DNA of 64,000 nucleotides, from the NCBI GenBank assembly GCA_905234485.1, contig CAJOHV010000003.1, forward strand, positions 1-64,000, read 5' to 3'. The translations under genes and the position numbers were made by a program. Positions 8,537 through 18,705 of the stretch are shown one piece after another; the stretch's first letter is position 1, and each line of letters starts with the position of its first letter. Origin of the DNA: an uncultured Bacteroidales bacterium (GTDB lineage: Bacteria > Bacteroidota > Bacteroidia > Bacteroidales > UBA932). A model generated the notes under the pieces. That model did no database searches. It was not told the DNA's origin and saw only the letters and a list, made by a program, of their open reading frames with translations.

Positions 8537-10050
8537 AATGTTACTATTAAATCCTGGTTAGGAAGAATATTAAGGTCTTTGTATCTGTAGGTTTTATGGT
8601 CTCCGGCCACCACTGAGAAGGTTTTGATGGGCTTGTCCGTGGGGTTGAAGATGTAGACGAAAATCTTTTCTCCGCAGCGTACGGCATAACCGTCGCCGCC
8701 TGCGACTTTCACCTCGAGCTGCTCGAAGGAGCCTTCGCCGGCCTCGAGCATCTGGTCGCTGAGGGCGCGGACCTCCGCGATTCGGGCGTCCGTGCCACGC
8801 GAGTCGAACCACTCCCACCACCAACTCATAGGCACAATCGGGGTGGGGTTGAAGAGGCCGTAGTACATCGCGCGGGTGAAGTCCATATCCAGCCCGTCCG
8901 CGATTTCTTCGAAGTTTTTGTACCAGTCCCATTCGTAGCCGGCTTCGCCTATCACATAAGGCTTTGCGTATTCGCGCTCATAGCGGAGGATAGTCTGGGG
9001 GATGTCAGCCGTGGCTTTGTAGATATGCTTCTGGTTGAAATCGATCTCAGGGATGTTATTGAGATTCTCGATGTCGCGATGCGAGATCGAGGTGGTGATC
9101 ATATGCCCGTGCGGGTCCAGCTCGCGCAGGTATTTCGCCATTTCGGCGTGCCAGGCTGTGATGTCAGTGGCGGGAATGGGATTATCGGAATCGGCAAACT
9201 GGATGTTGTCCACTTCGTTGAAGAACTCCCAGGCAGCGATTGCCGGGCTGTAACTCCAGCGGGCGACAATGTAACGCAGATAGTTCTTGTAACGGATCTT
9301 GGCGTCCTCGGAGGTGAAGAAGTCTTCGTCCGCAGTGACGTCGCCCTGGTTCATACAGAGCATAATCTTGATCCCGAGACTGTCCGCAAGTTCGAGAACA
9401 TGGTCCAGCCTTTCGACGGCGCTGGGGTTGAAATACTCGTCAGAGTCTGCGTAGCGCGGATTGTTAAAGTCTGAATGCCTGTCGATAGGGAAGTTCCAAC
9501 TGCACATCCACATACGGGTGAAGTTTCCGCCGTGTTCCTTGAGTTTCGGGAGCATCACGTCGTAATTGTACACATCCGCCTGTTCGTGCAGTTCCTTCAG
9601 ATGAGGATTATCATCCTCCGCGCGGGATTCCCAGCAGAGGTTTTCGCCTATCCCTCGGAAAGGCTCGCCGCTGTCGTATCTAAAAGTCCATGCGTCGCGC
9701 GGTCGCAGGAAGCCCTTCGCTTCGGACGCGGCGACCCTGAGGGTTATGTCGTCCAGGTCCGCAGCGAAATCTTCATCTTCCGTGTAGATGATGCGCAGAC
9801 TGTAAGTGCCTTCCTGAACGGGGGTGAAGCGGGCCGTCCACAGGGAGTCCGCGCCGGAGTAAAAGCACGGCAGCACGCCGTGCGAACCGTCCGGGGCGTA
9901 GAACTCCATGTCCACGGCCGCATCTTCCTGCAGGTACGGGTTCATCCAGACTCCTTCAGTGATTCTGATGGAGAATTCGGCCTTTTCATATTGGGCAATA
10001 TGGGTGGGGCCGGTGATCCCGATTATGGCTGCGAGAACGAGTCCTAACAT
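8533..10050 (-). CDS. GH5-type glycoside hydrolase with DUF5060-like N-terminal domain (likely beta-mannanase/endoglucanase)
   Basis: WEFFNEVD (acid/base) and VIGEAGYEWDWY (nucleophile) motifs; overlaps susC start by 4 nt. Confidence 0.75.
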   Translation of the reverse strand: MLGLVLAAIIGITGPTHIAQYEKAEFSIRITEGVWMNPYLQEDAAVDMEFYAPDGSHGVLPCFYSGADSLWTARFTPVQEGTYSLRIIYTEDEDFAADLDDITLRVAASEAKGFLRPRDAWTFRYDSGEPFRGIGENLCWESRAEDDNPHLKELHEQADVYNYDVMLPKLKEHGGNFTRMWMCSWNFPIDRHSDFNNPRYADSDEYFNPSAVERLDHVLELADSLGIKIMLCMNQGDVTADEDFFTSEDAKIRYKNYLRYIVARWSYSPAIAAWEFFNEVDNIQFADSDNPIPATDITAWHAEMAKYLRELDPHGHMITTSISHRDIENLNNIPEIDFNQKHIYKATADIPQTILRYEREYAKPYVIGEAGYEWDWYKNFEEIADGLDMDFTRAMYYGLFNPTPIVPMSWWWEWFDSRGTDARIAEVRALSDQMLEAGEGSFEQLEVKVAGGDGYAVRCGEKIFVYIFNPTDKPIKTFSVVAGDHKTYRYKDLNILPNQDLIVTL

Positions 10051-10056
10051 ATTATA

Positions 10057-12279
10057 TTATTCTTTGCACCATTTATCCAGCCATGCGTAGAACTCGCGAT
10101 GCCAGAAGAGGGAATTCTGAGGCTGGAGAATCCAGTGATTTTCTTCGGGGAAGATGAGCAGTTTGCTCGGTACGCCCATCATCTGGGCAGCGTTGAATGC
10201 GGCCATGCCCTGGGTGTACGGGATGCGGAAGTCCATCATACCGTGGATACAGAGGATAGGAGTATGCCATTTGAGCACATTGCTCTGAGGGTCGTTGGCG
10301 TAGTGATGCTTCGCTTTCGGGGTCTTGGCGTACGGGGCGCCGGCCTGCTGCATGCCGCCGAAGTAAATGCCGTCACCGGCGGGGCCTTGCTGGCCCGGAC
10401 GGTAATCATATTCGGTCAGTCCGCCGTTGTCCCAGTTCGCGAACCACATTTCCTCGGTTGTGAACCACAGCGCCTTCTCGTCGAAGATGCCGGCGTGCGC
10501 GATGAAGCAGTCGTAGAGGTCGCCGTCGAGCATATAGGCCGAGAATCCGCCGTAGGACGCGCCCACGCAGGCGAGCTTGCTCACGTAAGGCTTGCTCTTG
10601 ATCCAGCGGCCGGCTGACAGATAGTCCTGCATGTTGAGACCGGCGTAGTCGCCGCTGATCTGCTCTTTCCACGGCTGGCCGAACGCTGTGGTTCCGCGGC
10701 GGTTAGGCATAATCACAATGTAACCCTGCTGGGCCATCAGGCGGTAGCACCAGCGGTAACTCCAGTCCTGGGTGTTCGTTCCCTGAGGGCCGCCGAGTAC
10801 GATTTCGACTGCTGGATAAACCTTTGAAGGATCAAATTTCGGAGGGTAGAGAATCCAGCACTGCATGTCCTGATTGTCTACAGTCTTTACGATCACGCTC
10901 TCGGAGGTAGGCTCGTCGAGCTGGTCGAGGATGTGTTTGTTCTCGCAGGTAATCTGCTTGAAGCCGTCTTTATTTACAGCTACGAGCTCGACAGGGAAGT
11001 TGAGGCAGTAGTAGCTGGTAAGAAGAGTTCCGTCTTCCTTGACTGCGAAGGGGCTGAAGAAGTCGTAGTTCCAGCCGTCCTTTGTAAGCTGGGTAGTTTC
11101 GCCGTTAAGACATACGCTGAATATCTTGCCGGTACCTTCGGTTATCGAGTTGAAATACAGCGACTTGCTGTCTTCCGCCCAGAGAAGGCCGGAGGCGTCG
11201 TACTTGAAGGTCGCGGTGAGTTCCTTTATCTCGCCTACGATAACTCCGGAAGCCTGACCCTCGTCTGTCTGAGGGTAGCCTATCTCGGCAACGAGGATCC
11301 TCTGCTTGTCTGCCTCATAGCCGTCGCGGGCCATCGAAATCCAGGCAAGTTTAGTTCCGTCGGGGCTCCAGACGGGGTCTGTGTCGTATCCGCCGTCTAC
11401 CTTTACGGGAGTAGTCTCGCCGGTAAGGATATCATATACATAGATACCGCAGTTGGTCGAGAAAGCATACTCCTTTCCGGTCTTCTTGCGGCAACTGTAG
11501 GCGATGTGACGGCCGCCAGGAGCCCAATCGAGCTGCTCGGCTCCGCCGAAAGGCTCGGTCGGGAGTTCGAACGGCTCGTCGCCCAGAAGGTCGATGCTGC
11601 TCTCCGGAGTAATCTTTCCATTTGCAAGGCTTGCTACGTAGGTTCTGGGAGTTTCGAGTACCCAGTGGTCCCAATGCCTGTACATAAGGTCTGTAGCTAC
11701 ATAAGCCTGAGCCTTGTCGAGGGCGGGGTCGCTGTCTTTGGGGGTAGTGACGGGGCCCTTTATGGTAGAGATATAAAGAATCTGATTTCCGTCAGGGGAG
11801 AGCTTGAATTCGCTGATACCGGCAGGTATGTCGCTGAGCTGGTACTTCGCCCCGAGTTTCTTCCCGCCGAAGGCCGCCGCCCACAGTTGTCCGCCCTGCA
11901 GGAAGTAAATCTTCTTGCCGTCCGGCGACCAGCGTGCGTTGCTCACGCTTTTGGCGTACTTGGTCAACTGCACTTTGTTGCTTCCGTCCGGATCGCAGAC
12001 GAAAAGATTACGGCAACTGCGGTTCTGCTCTATGCTCGTGTAACTGACTCCGTAGAGTATCTTCTTGCCGTCGGGGGAGAGCTGAGGGTCTGAAAGGCGT
12101 CCCAGGGAAAGAAGAGTCTCGGGGGTCATCACTCCGTCCGCTATCTGGATGTCGGACTGGGGGATGTATCCAGATTCGGTTTTATTGGGTTTTATAACTT
12201 TTGTCATAAGGGCAGATATTCCATAGCCTATGCAGAAGCATACAGCTACGATACAAAACAGTTTGAGAAACTTTTTCAT
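10057..12279 (-). CDS. S9 family peptidase (prolyl oligopeptidase/DPP-like)
   Basis: 740 aa; beta-propeller repeats LSPDGKKILYG..., catalytic GASYGGFSAYM and C-terminal HGMMDFRIPYTQG, ENHW. Confidence 0.92.
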   Translation of the reverse strand: MKKFLKLFCIVAVCFCIGYGISALMTKVIKPNKTESGYIPQSDIQIADGVMTPETLLSLGRLSDPQLSPDGKKILYGVSYTSIEQNRSCRNLFVCDPDGSNKVQLTKYAKSVSNARWSPDGKKIYFLQGGQLWAAAFGGKKLGAKYQLSDIPAGISEFKLSPDGNQILYISTIKGPVTTPKDSDPALDKAQAYVATDLMYRHWDHWVLETPRTYVASLANGKITPESSIDLLGDEPFELPTEPFGGAEQLDWAPGGRHIAYSCRKKTGKEYAFSTNCGIYVYDILTGETTPVKVDGGYDTDPVWSPDGTKLAWISMARDGYEADKQRILVAEIGYPQTDEGQASGVIVGEIKELTATFKYDASGLLWAEDSKSLYFNSITEGTGKIFSVCLNGETTQLTKDGWNYDFFSPFAVKEDGTLLTSYYCLNFPVELVAVNKDGFKQITCENKHILDQLDEPTSESVIVKTVDNQDMQCWILYPPKFDPSKVYPAVEIVLGGPQGTNTQDWSYRWCYRLMAQQGYIVIMPNRRGTTAFGQPWKEQISGDYAGLNMQDYLSAGRWIKSKPYVSKLACVGASYGGFSAYMLDGDLYDCFIAHAGIFDEKALWFTTEEMWFANWDNGGLTEYDYRPGQQGPAGDGIYFGGMQQAGAPYAKTPKAKHHYANDPQSNVLKWHTPILCIHGMMDFRIPYTQGMAAFNAAQMMGVPSKLLIFPEENHWILQPQNSLFWHREFYAWLDKWCKE

Positions 12280-12349
12280 CCGGTTTTAGTCTTAAAAGCA
12301 TACTAAGATACGAAGAAAAATAAAAAAGGCAGTATTTCAGACCTTTTAT

Positions 12350-12357
12350 TATATTTG
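12350..12357 (+). promoter_or_regulatory. -7 box TATATTTG of recG
   Basis: TATATTTG ending 9 nt before ATG at 12367. Confidence 0.55.
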
Positions 12358-12366
12358 TAAGAACGT

Positions 12367-14511
12367 ATGGGAGAGCTTCAGAGTGAAATCAAGTATCTGA
12401 AAGGAGTGGGTCCGAAAAGGGCCGAACTCCTCCAGAAAGAATTGGGAATCGCGACTATCGGCGATCTGATACGCCTGTACCCTTTCCGATACATAGACAG
12501 AAGCTCTATTCAGAATATCGCCTCGGTAAGACAGGATGTAGCCTCGATTCAAATCCAGGCGAGGGTAGTGAGCCGGACGCTTTACGGCCCCGCAGGGTCT
12601 ATCGTGAAGACGGATGGCGAGAAAATCCACTTCAATGCCGCGAAGAGGCTCAGCGTAATTGTCGAAGACCAGACCGGAAGGATGGAGATGGTCTTCTTCA
12701 AGGGAATCAGGTGGAATTATGAAAGACTCGCCCCTGGCCTTACCTTCATCTTTTTCGGCAAGCCTTCTGAATTCAACGGCCGTTATAATATCGTACACCC
12801 CGAGGTGGATGTGCCCCAGGAAGGCAATATGTCTCAGGGCGCCCTTACGGGAGTATACCCCAGTACCGAGAGGCTGAAGACCGCCGGAATAACAGGCAAG
12901 GTGATGTGTAAGATGCAGAGTGCGGCGCTCGCCCTGTGTCTGCCGGAAATCACTGAAACCCTGCCGGACTACGTGATGGGCGAGCTGGGCCTCTGCGGCC
13001 TCCAGTATGCCCTTAAAAATATTCATTTCCCTTCCGATACCTACGCTCTACAGAAAGCTACCCGCAGACTTAAATTCGAGGAGCTGTTTCTGCTCCAGTT
13101 GAGCCTGCTTAAACAAAAATATATACGCTCAAGGGGAGACAACGGCATAGTAATGCCCAAGGTAGGGCCGGACTTCAACGCCTGCTACAATTCTCTTCCT
13201 TATAAACTGACCGGGGCTCAGCAACGCGTCATCAAAGAAATAAGGGAAGACCTTATGTCTGGTCACCAGATGAACCGTCTTCTTCAGGGCGATGTAGGCT
13301 CCGGAAAGACCCTGGTCGCGGTACTCAGCTGTCTTCTCGCAACTGGAAACGGCTATCAGACCTGTATAATGGCTCCGACCGAGGTCCTTGCTCAGCAACA
13401 CTACTCCAATATCTGCAAATACCTCGCGAATACTTCGGTAAAATGTGCTCTCCTTACCGGCTCTACCGGGACTAAAGACCGCAGGGAGATTCATTCCGGA
13501 CTGGAAGACGGATCGATCGGTCTGCTGGTCGGGACACACGCCCTTATCGAAGACAATGTCATATTCAAGAATCTCGGTCTTGCTGTAATCGATGAGCAAC
13601 ACCGTTTCGGGGTAGACCAGAGGGCGAAGCTTTGGTCTAAGGGACCGGGAGGTATCCCGCCGCACGTCCTGGTGATGACAGCGACCCCTATCCCGCGAAC
13701 TCTCGCAATGACCGTCTATGGAGACCTGGACGTCTCGGTGATTGACGAGATGCCGCCGGGACGCAAGCCCGTGAGGACAACCTTACACACCCCGGCAAAA
13801 ATGCCGGCGGTGTATAACTTCATGCGCTCGGAGATTGCGAAGGGGCGGCAGGTCTTCGTAGTCTACCCGATGATATTCGAGAACGAGAAACTGGATCTGA
13901 GCAACCTCGAGAGGGGATACGAAGACATAATGAAGGAGTTCCCGCTGCCTCAGTACAAGACCGCGATGGTCCACGGGCAGCAGGCAAATGACGTGAAGAA
14001 TTTCAACATGGACGCATTCGCGGCCGGAAGGGCCGATATACTCGTCTCGACGACTGTGATCGAGGTCGGCGTCGACGTTCCGAACGCGTCCGTGATGGTA
14101 ATCATGAGCGCCGAACGCTTCGGCCTCTCGCAGCTCCACCAGCTGCGCGGACGCGTCGGACGAGGCGCCGCCGACTCCCACTGCATCCTCATCCGCGACC
14201 TTAAGACCTCGAAGGAATCGCTTCAGAGGCTCGAACTTATGTGCCGCACTGAAAACGGCTTCGAGATAGCGGAAGAAGATATGAAGATGAGGGGACCGGG
14301 GGACCTGGAGGGTACGATGCAGAGCGGTCTTCCCATCTCGCTCAATATAGCCTCTCTGGCAAAAGACGGACTGATACTCGGCGAGGCGCGCGCCTACGCC
14401 CAGAAAGTCCTGAAAGCCGACCCTTCACTCACAGATCCGCGCAACGCCCGCCTCGCCGCGGAACTGCGAAAGGAGAAGTATCGCGTCCAGGACTACAGCA
14501 AGATCTCATAG
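12367..14511 (+). CDS. recG: ATP-dependent DNA helicase RecG
   Basis: 714 aa; GDVGSGKT, VIDEQHRFG, TATPIPRTL, HQLRGRVGRG motifs. Confidence 0.97.
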   Translation: MGELQSEIKYLKGVGPKRAELLQKELGIATIGDLIRLYPFRYIDRSSIQNIASVRQDVASIQIQARVVSRTLYGPAGSIVKTDGEKIHFNAAKRLSVIVEDQTGRMEMVFFKGIRWNYERLAPGLTFIFFGKPSEFNGRYNIVHPEVDVPQEGNMSQGALTGVYPSTERLKTAGITGKVMCKMQSAALALCLPEITETLPDYVMGELGLCGLQYALKNIHFPSDTYALQKATRRLKFEELFLLQLSLLKQKYIRSRGDNGIVMPKVGPDFNACYNSLPYKLTGAQQRVIKEIREDLMSGHQMNRLLQGDVGSGKTLVAVLSCLLATGNGYQTCIMAPTEVLAQQHYSNICKYLANTSVKCALLTGSTGTKDRREIHSGLEDGSIGLLVGTHALIEDNVIFKNLGLAVIDEQHRFGVDQRAKLWSKGPGGIPPHVLVMTATPIPRTLAMTVYGDLDVSVIDEMPPGRKPVRTTLHTPAKMPAVYNFMRSEIAKGRQVFVVYPMIFENEKLDLSNLERGYEDIMKEFPLPQYKTAMVHGQQANDVKNFNMDAFAAGRADILVSTTVIEVGVDVPNASVMVIMSAERFGLSQLHQLRGRVGRGAADSHCILIRDLKTSKESLQRLELMCRTENGFEIAEEDMKMRGPGDLEGTMQSGLPISLNIASLAKDGLILGEARAYAQKVLKADPSLTDPRNARLAAELRKEKYRVQDYSKIS

Positions 14512-14577
14512 CTCGAATTATAAAAATAATTCGTATCTTTGGGCGCTTATCGTTTGATAATAAAACACATAACAGAT

Positions 14578-17571
14578 ATGAAGAAAATTCTTACCGCCAT
14601 CCTTTGCATGACGATTTCGCTCGCGGCTTTCGCCCAGAGCGCGAATATGCTTTCGATGGCACGTGCAGAACTCGCCAAGCGCGGTCTTGAAGAGACTGAG
14701 GTTCGCGCCAGGCTCATGGAAGAAGGCATCGATGTGGACAGCATCCCTCCCACCGAGTATGCGAATTACCAGAGCCGTGTGATGGATATCATCAACAAGA
14801 TGCAGGCGGAGAAGGCCGCCGCGAAGGCTGCCGCAACTCAGGCCGCCCCTTCAGCGGGCGCGGCAGAGACCGTCTCAGGGACGGACATCATCGCCACAGC
14901 CGCCTCCCAGGCAGAAACTCCCAACGAGTTCCCTCAGACTACTCTGGGAGAAGCAGCCGCGGAAGAGGCCCTGGAGACCGCTCTGGAAGAGAACCATGTC
15001 TCCAAGACGGCAGGTGACGACATTTACGGTCACTCCCTCTTCACCGGCACCTCGATGGATGTGTTCCGCACCACGGACGGCGCCCAGGCCCCGGAAACCT
15101 ATATCCTCGGCGAGGGTGACGAAGTGCATATCAGCATCTTCGGTTCGTCTCAGACTGAAATTCATCAGAGAATTGCTCCCGACGGATCGATCCAGCCCGC
15201 CGGTTCTTCCAAGATTTTCCTTAAGGGCATGACTCTGGCCCAGGGCCGCAAGGCTATAATCTCCAAACTGGCGCAGCACTATTCCTTCCGCCAGGATCAG
15301 ATAGCAGTCACCATCACCACCGCACGTACCGTAATGGTCAACATCTACGGCGAGGTTGGCGTGCAGGGCGGCTTCACCATCAGCGCGCTGAACAACGCGT
15401 TCAACGCTCTTGCCGCGGCCGGCGGTCCCACAGCGATGGGTTCCATCCGTAATATCCAGCGTTCCCGCGCAGGCAAGACCGAGCGTCTCGACCTCTATAA
15501 GTTTATGACCGGAGCAGGCGGAAAAGTCCAGTTCGACATCCAGAACAACGACGTCCTCTTCGTCCCGGTAGTAAGTAAGATAGTCCGTATCGAAGGTGCC
15601 GTAAGGCGTCCGATGCGTTACGAGATGGTCGACGGCGAGAGCCTCAAGGACCTCATCGGCTATGCGGGCGGCCTCAGGGACGACGCAAATCCCAATTTCA
15701 TCCAGATCGAGCGCCGCGAAAACGGTGAGCTCAAGTACCTGGAATTCGATCTCGCGAAGATCGTCTCCGGCGCAGTCAAGGCAGAGCTTGCAAGCGGCGA
15801 TATCGTCCGCATCAAGGCATCCGACCGTCCGATGGAGAATTACGTCTCGATCAACGGCGACGTCTACTACGGCGGAAACTACGACTTCGAGAAGAACAGC
15901 AGCCTCCTCGCTCTCATCCAGAGGGCCGAGCCTCGCTATACCGCGATGAAGGACTATGTCTTCGTGGAGCGTACGAACGACGACAAGACTGTCGAGGTCC
16001 TGACCGTCCCCTTCCCCGGAGAGAACGGCAACCCCGACTTCCAGCTTAAGGAAAGGGACGCCGTCCGCGTTCTCCAGATGGCTCAGTTCCAGGATATGGG
16101 CAGCATCTCCGTCCGGGGAGAGGTCCGCAGCCCCTTCACCCGCCAGTTCGGTCTGAACGACTCGATGACCCTGCGTCAGGCTATCGAATACGCCGACGGC
16201 GCCAGCTATACTGCCCGTAAGGACTATGTATTCGTAGAGCGCACCCGTCCCGATCAGACTGTCGAAGTTCTTACAGTTCCCTTCCCTGCAGAAGGTACCC
16301 CCGAGTTCCAGCTCCAGTCAAGGGATGTAGTGACAGTTCTCGCGCTGTCTACATACCGTGATACCGACAACATCTCCGTCAGCGGCCAGGTCCGCAGCCC
16401 CTTCACAAGGGCCTTCAGCCTCAACGACCGTATGACAGTAGCCCAGGCGATCGAGTATGCGGGCGGACTCAGGCCTACCGTTTATCCGGTAGCCTACATC
16501 TTCCGCAAGGATGTCACCAACCCTACCAAGAGGGAGTATATCGCAGTCAACATCGAGTCTGAAGGCGACACTCTCCTCCAGCCCGGCGACGAACTCCGCG
16601 TCTACGACAACACTACCTACACGAATATCGGCGAGCTGCGCGTAAGCGGAGCCGTTAAGAATACGGTCAACATCACCTTCGACCCTTCAGTAGATGTCCA
16701 CGACCTCCTCACTATGGCTGGCGGCTTTACAGTAGGCGCCGCATATGACAAGGTTCAGGTATTCCGTATGAATATCTCGAAGAAGGATGAGGTTCACTTC
16801 GATACTATCGTCCTCGAGGTCGACGAGAATTACTATCCTCTGGACAAGAGCTTCCAGCTCCAGCCTTACGACCACATCGTCGTACGTATGACCCCGAACT
16901 TCACACAGGGCCGTACGGTCGAGATCAACGGCCGCGTCAAGTACCCGGGCGTTTATGTCATCGAAGACAGCAAGACCCAGCTCTCGCAGATCCTCAAGCT
17001 CGCGGGCGGCCTGCTGGACGATGCCTCGCCTTATTGCTCGCTCTTCCGTACCTTCAACGGCAGAGGTCAAATCGGAATCGATCTTAAAGACATTACCAAA
17101 TTCCGCTCAAAGAAGAACTGGGACGATCCCATCCTTATGGACGGTGATGTAGTCAACATAGTCCGTGCAGAAAACATAGTCGTAATCCGTGAACTTGGTA
17201 CCCGTATGGCTCAGTATGTTCCTGCAGACTTTACTTCGACCCAGAAAACTTTGGTTTTCCACGGCTCACACAACGCTAAGTGGTATATCGACAATTACGC
17301 CGGCGGTCTTGTAAAGACAGCAGACAAAAACAGTATCACTGTTACCCTGCCCAACTACCAGACTAAGGGAACCAAGCGCTTCCTCGGAATCCGCAACTAT
17401 CCTACTGTTGAGCCCGGCAGTACTATTACCGTTATGATCGATCCGGAGAAGAGGGCGAAAGTCGAAGAGCCCAAGGAGAAGACTAAGGTCGACTGGGATC
17501 AGGTTCTCTCAAGGACTATGGCCTCCATCACCTCCATCGCATCCTTCATCCTGCTCATAGAAAGACTCTAG
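14578..17571 (+). CDS. SLBB-domain polysaccharide export outer membrane protein
   Basis: Signal peptide MKKILTAILCMTISLAAFAQ; Poly_export motif YILGEGDEVHISIFG and multiple SLBB repeats. Confidence 0.92.
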   Translation: MKKILTAILCMTISLAAFAQSANMLSMARAELAKRGLEETEVRARLMEEGIDVDSIPPTEYANYQSRVMDIINKMQAEKAAAKAAATQAAPSAGAAETVSGTDIIATAASQAETPNEFPQTTLGEAAAEEALETALEENHVSKTAGDDIYGHSLFTGTSMDVFRTTDGAQAPETYILGEGDEVHISIFGSSQTEIHQRIAPDGSIQPAGSSKIFLKGMTLAQGRKAIISKLAQHYSFRQDQIAVTITTARTVMVNIYGEVGVQGGFTISALNNAFNALAAAGGPTAMGSIRNIQRSRAGKTERLDLYKFMTGAGGKVQFDIQNNDVLFVPVVSKIVRIEGAVRRPMRYEMVDGESLKDLIGYAGGLRDDANPNFIQIERRENGELKYLEFDLAKIVSGAVKAELASGDIVRIKASDRPMENYVSINGDVYYGGNYDFEKNSSLLALIQRAEPRYTAMKDYVFVERTNDDKTVEVLTVPFPGENGNPDFQLKERDAVRVLQMAQFQDMGSISVRGEVRSPFTRQFGLNDSMTLRQAIEYADGASYTARKDYVFVERTRPDQTVEVLTVPFPAEGTPEFQLQSRDVVTVLALSTYRDTDNISVSGQVRSPFTRAFSLNDRMTVAQAIEYAGGLRPTVYPVAYIFRKDVTNPTKREYIAVNIESEGDTLLQPGDELRVYDNTTYTNIGELRVSGAVKNTVNITFDPSVDVHDLLTMAGGFTVGAAYDKVQVFRMNISKKDEVHFDTIVLEVDENYYPLDKSFQLQPYDHIVVRMTPNFTQGRTVEINGRVKYPGVYVIEDSKTQLSQILKLAGGLLDDASPYCSLFRTFNGRGQIGIDLKDITKFRSKKNWDDPILMDGDVVNIVRAENIVVIRELGTRMAQYVPADFTSTQKTLVFHGSHNAKWYIDNYAGGLVKTADKNSITVTLPNYQTKGTKRFLGIRNYPTVEPGSTITVMIDPEKRAKVEEPKEKTKVDWDQVLSRTMASITSIASFILLIERL
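15937..16470 (+). repeat. Tandem duplication of a ~90-aa SLBB unit within the export protein
   Basis: YTAMKDYVFVERTNDDKTVEVLTVPFP... followed directly by YTARKDYVFVERTRPDQTVEVLTVPFP..., both with VRSPFTR.F.LND.MT..QAIEYA. Confidence 0.85.
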
Positions 17572-17574
17572 TAT

Positions 17575-18705
17575 ATGGACGAAAACAAGAATTACAACGT
17601 TCCCGTAGAGGAGGAAGAGGGCGGAATAGACATAATGGCTATGGTCCGCAGCCTCTGGGACGGTCGCAAGACGATAATCATCGTTACTGCAGTGTTCATC
17701 GTCCTCGGACTGGTCGCCGCGCTTACTATGAAGCGCACCTACACCGTACAGTCTACGATGGTTCCTCAGATGAGTTCCCGTTCGAACTCGTCTCTCGGTA
17801 GCCTTGCAGCCCTTGCGGGCGTAGACCTCGGAATGGCGAACAATACTGCCGATCTTTCGCCGCTTATCTATCCTCAGATAGTAAACAGCGTTCCATTCCG
17901 TAAAGAGCTCCTTTATACTCCGCTCCACTACGCAAAGGCAGACACCGCGGTAAGTATGTTTACTTACCAGAAAGAGTATGTCAAGCCCAGCGTAATGAGC
18001 TATGTCCTGAAGTACACAATAGGCCTGCCCGGAGTGATAATGGGCGCGATCCGTGGGGAGAAGCCGGAAATAACTCTTCCCTCGGGAGAAGCAGACAACG
18101 CTCCCAAGCCTATTCTTCTGACCAAGGACGAGGAGAAGTTTATGAAAATCCTTGCTCAGAATGTGACTCTGTCCGTAGACAAGAAAGAGGGTTATATAAC
18201 TCTTTCTGTTACAGGATCAGAACCCATTCAGACAGCAGAACTGGCGATGGCAGCCCAGACCCTTCTCCAGAAAGAGGTTACCCGTTTCCGTACGGAGAAG
18301 GCCCAGGACAACCTTGATTATATCCAGGCCCGCTACGACGAAAGCAAGGCTGAAGCCGAGTCCTATCAGAGCCAGCTCGCTACTGTTCGCGACCGCTCCC
18401 AGCAGATGAGTTCTTCAAGGGCTCGCATCGAGCAGGAGAGGATCCAGATGAAGTACAATGTCGCTTCCTCGATCTACTCCGAGATGGCAAAACAGCTCGA
18501 GCAGGCGAAGATGCAGGTAAAGAGGGATACTCCTATCCTTACCGTAGTCCAGCCCGTTACAGTACCCGCTAAGCCTTCCAACAGCCGTGCGAAGACCCTT
18601 ATAGTGTGGACCTTCCTCGGATTCGTTCTGGGATGTGGCTGGGTTATCGGAAAGGGTTACCTCCCGAAACTTAAGGAAATGTTTTCAGCTAAAAAGGATC
18701 AGTAA
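17575..18705 (+). CDS. Wzz/chain-length determinant family protein
   Basis: 376 aa; N- and C-terminal TM segments flanking coiled coil, VTVPAKPSNSRAKTLIVWTFLGFVLG ending. Confidence 0.9.
   Translation: MDENKNYNVPVEEEEGGIDIMAMVRSLWDGRKTIIIVTAVFIVLGLVAALTMKRTYTVQSTMVPQMSSRSNSSLGSLAALAGVDLGMANNTADLSPLIYPQIVNSVPFRKELLYTPLHYAKADTAVSMFTYQKEYVKPSVMSYVLKYTIGLPGVIMGAIRGEKPEITLPSGEADNAPKPILLTKDEEKFMKILAQNVTLSVDKKEGYITLSVTGSEPIQTAELAMAAQTLLQKEVTRFRTEKAQDNLDYIQARYDESKAEAESYQSQLATVRDRSQQMSSSRARIEQERIQMKYNVASSIYSEMAKQLEQAKMQVKRDTPILTVVQPVTVPAKPSNSRAKTLIVWTFLGFVLGCGWVIGKGYLPKLKEMFSAKKDQ

Noticed and set aside
10933-12093. 386-aa plus-strand ORF antisense to the S9 peptidase
   Set aside because: Same reason; the S9 frame has clear catalytic motifs.
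17575-18705. Start of a capsule/exopolysaccharide biosynthesis locus
   Set aside because: Apart from SLBB and Wzz genes, no glycosyltransferase, flippase or polymerase genes follow.
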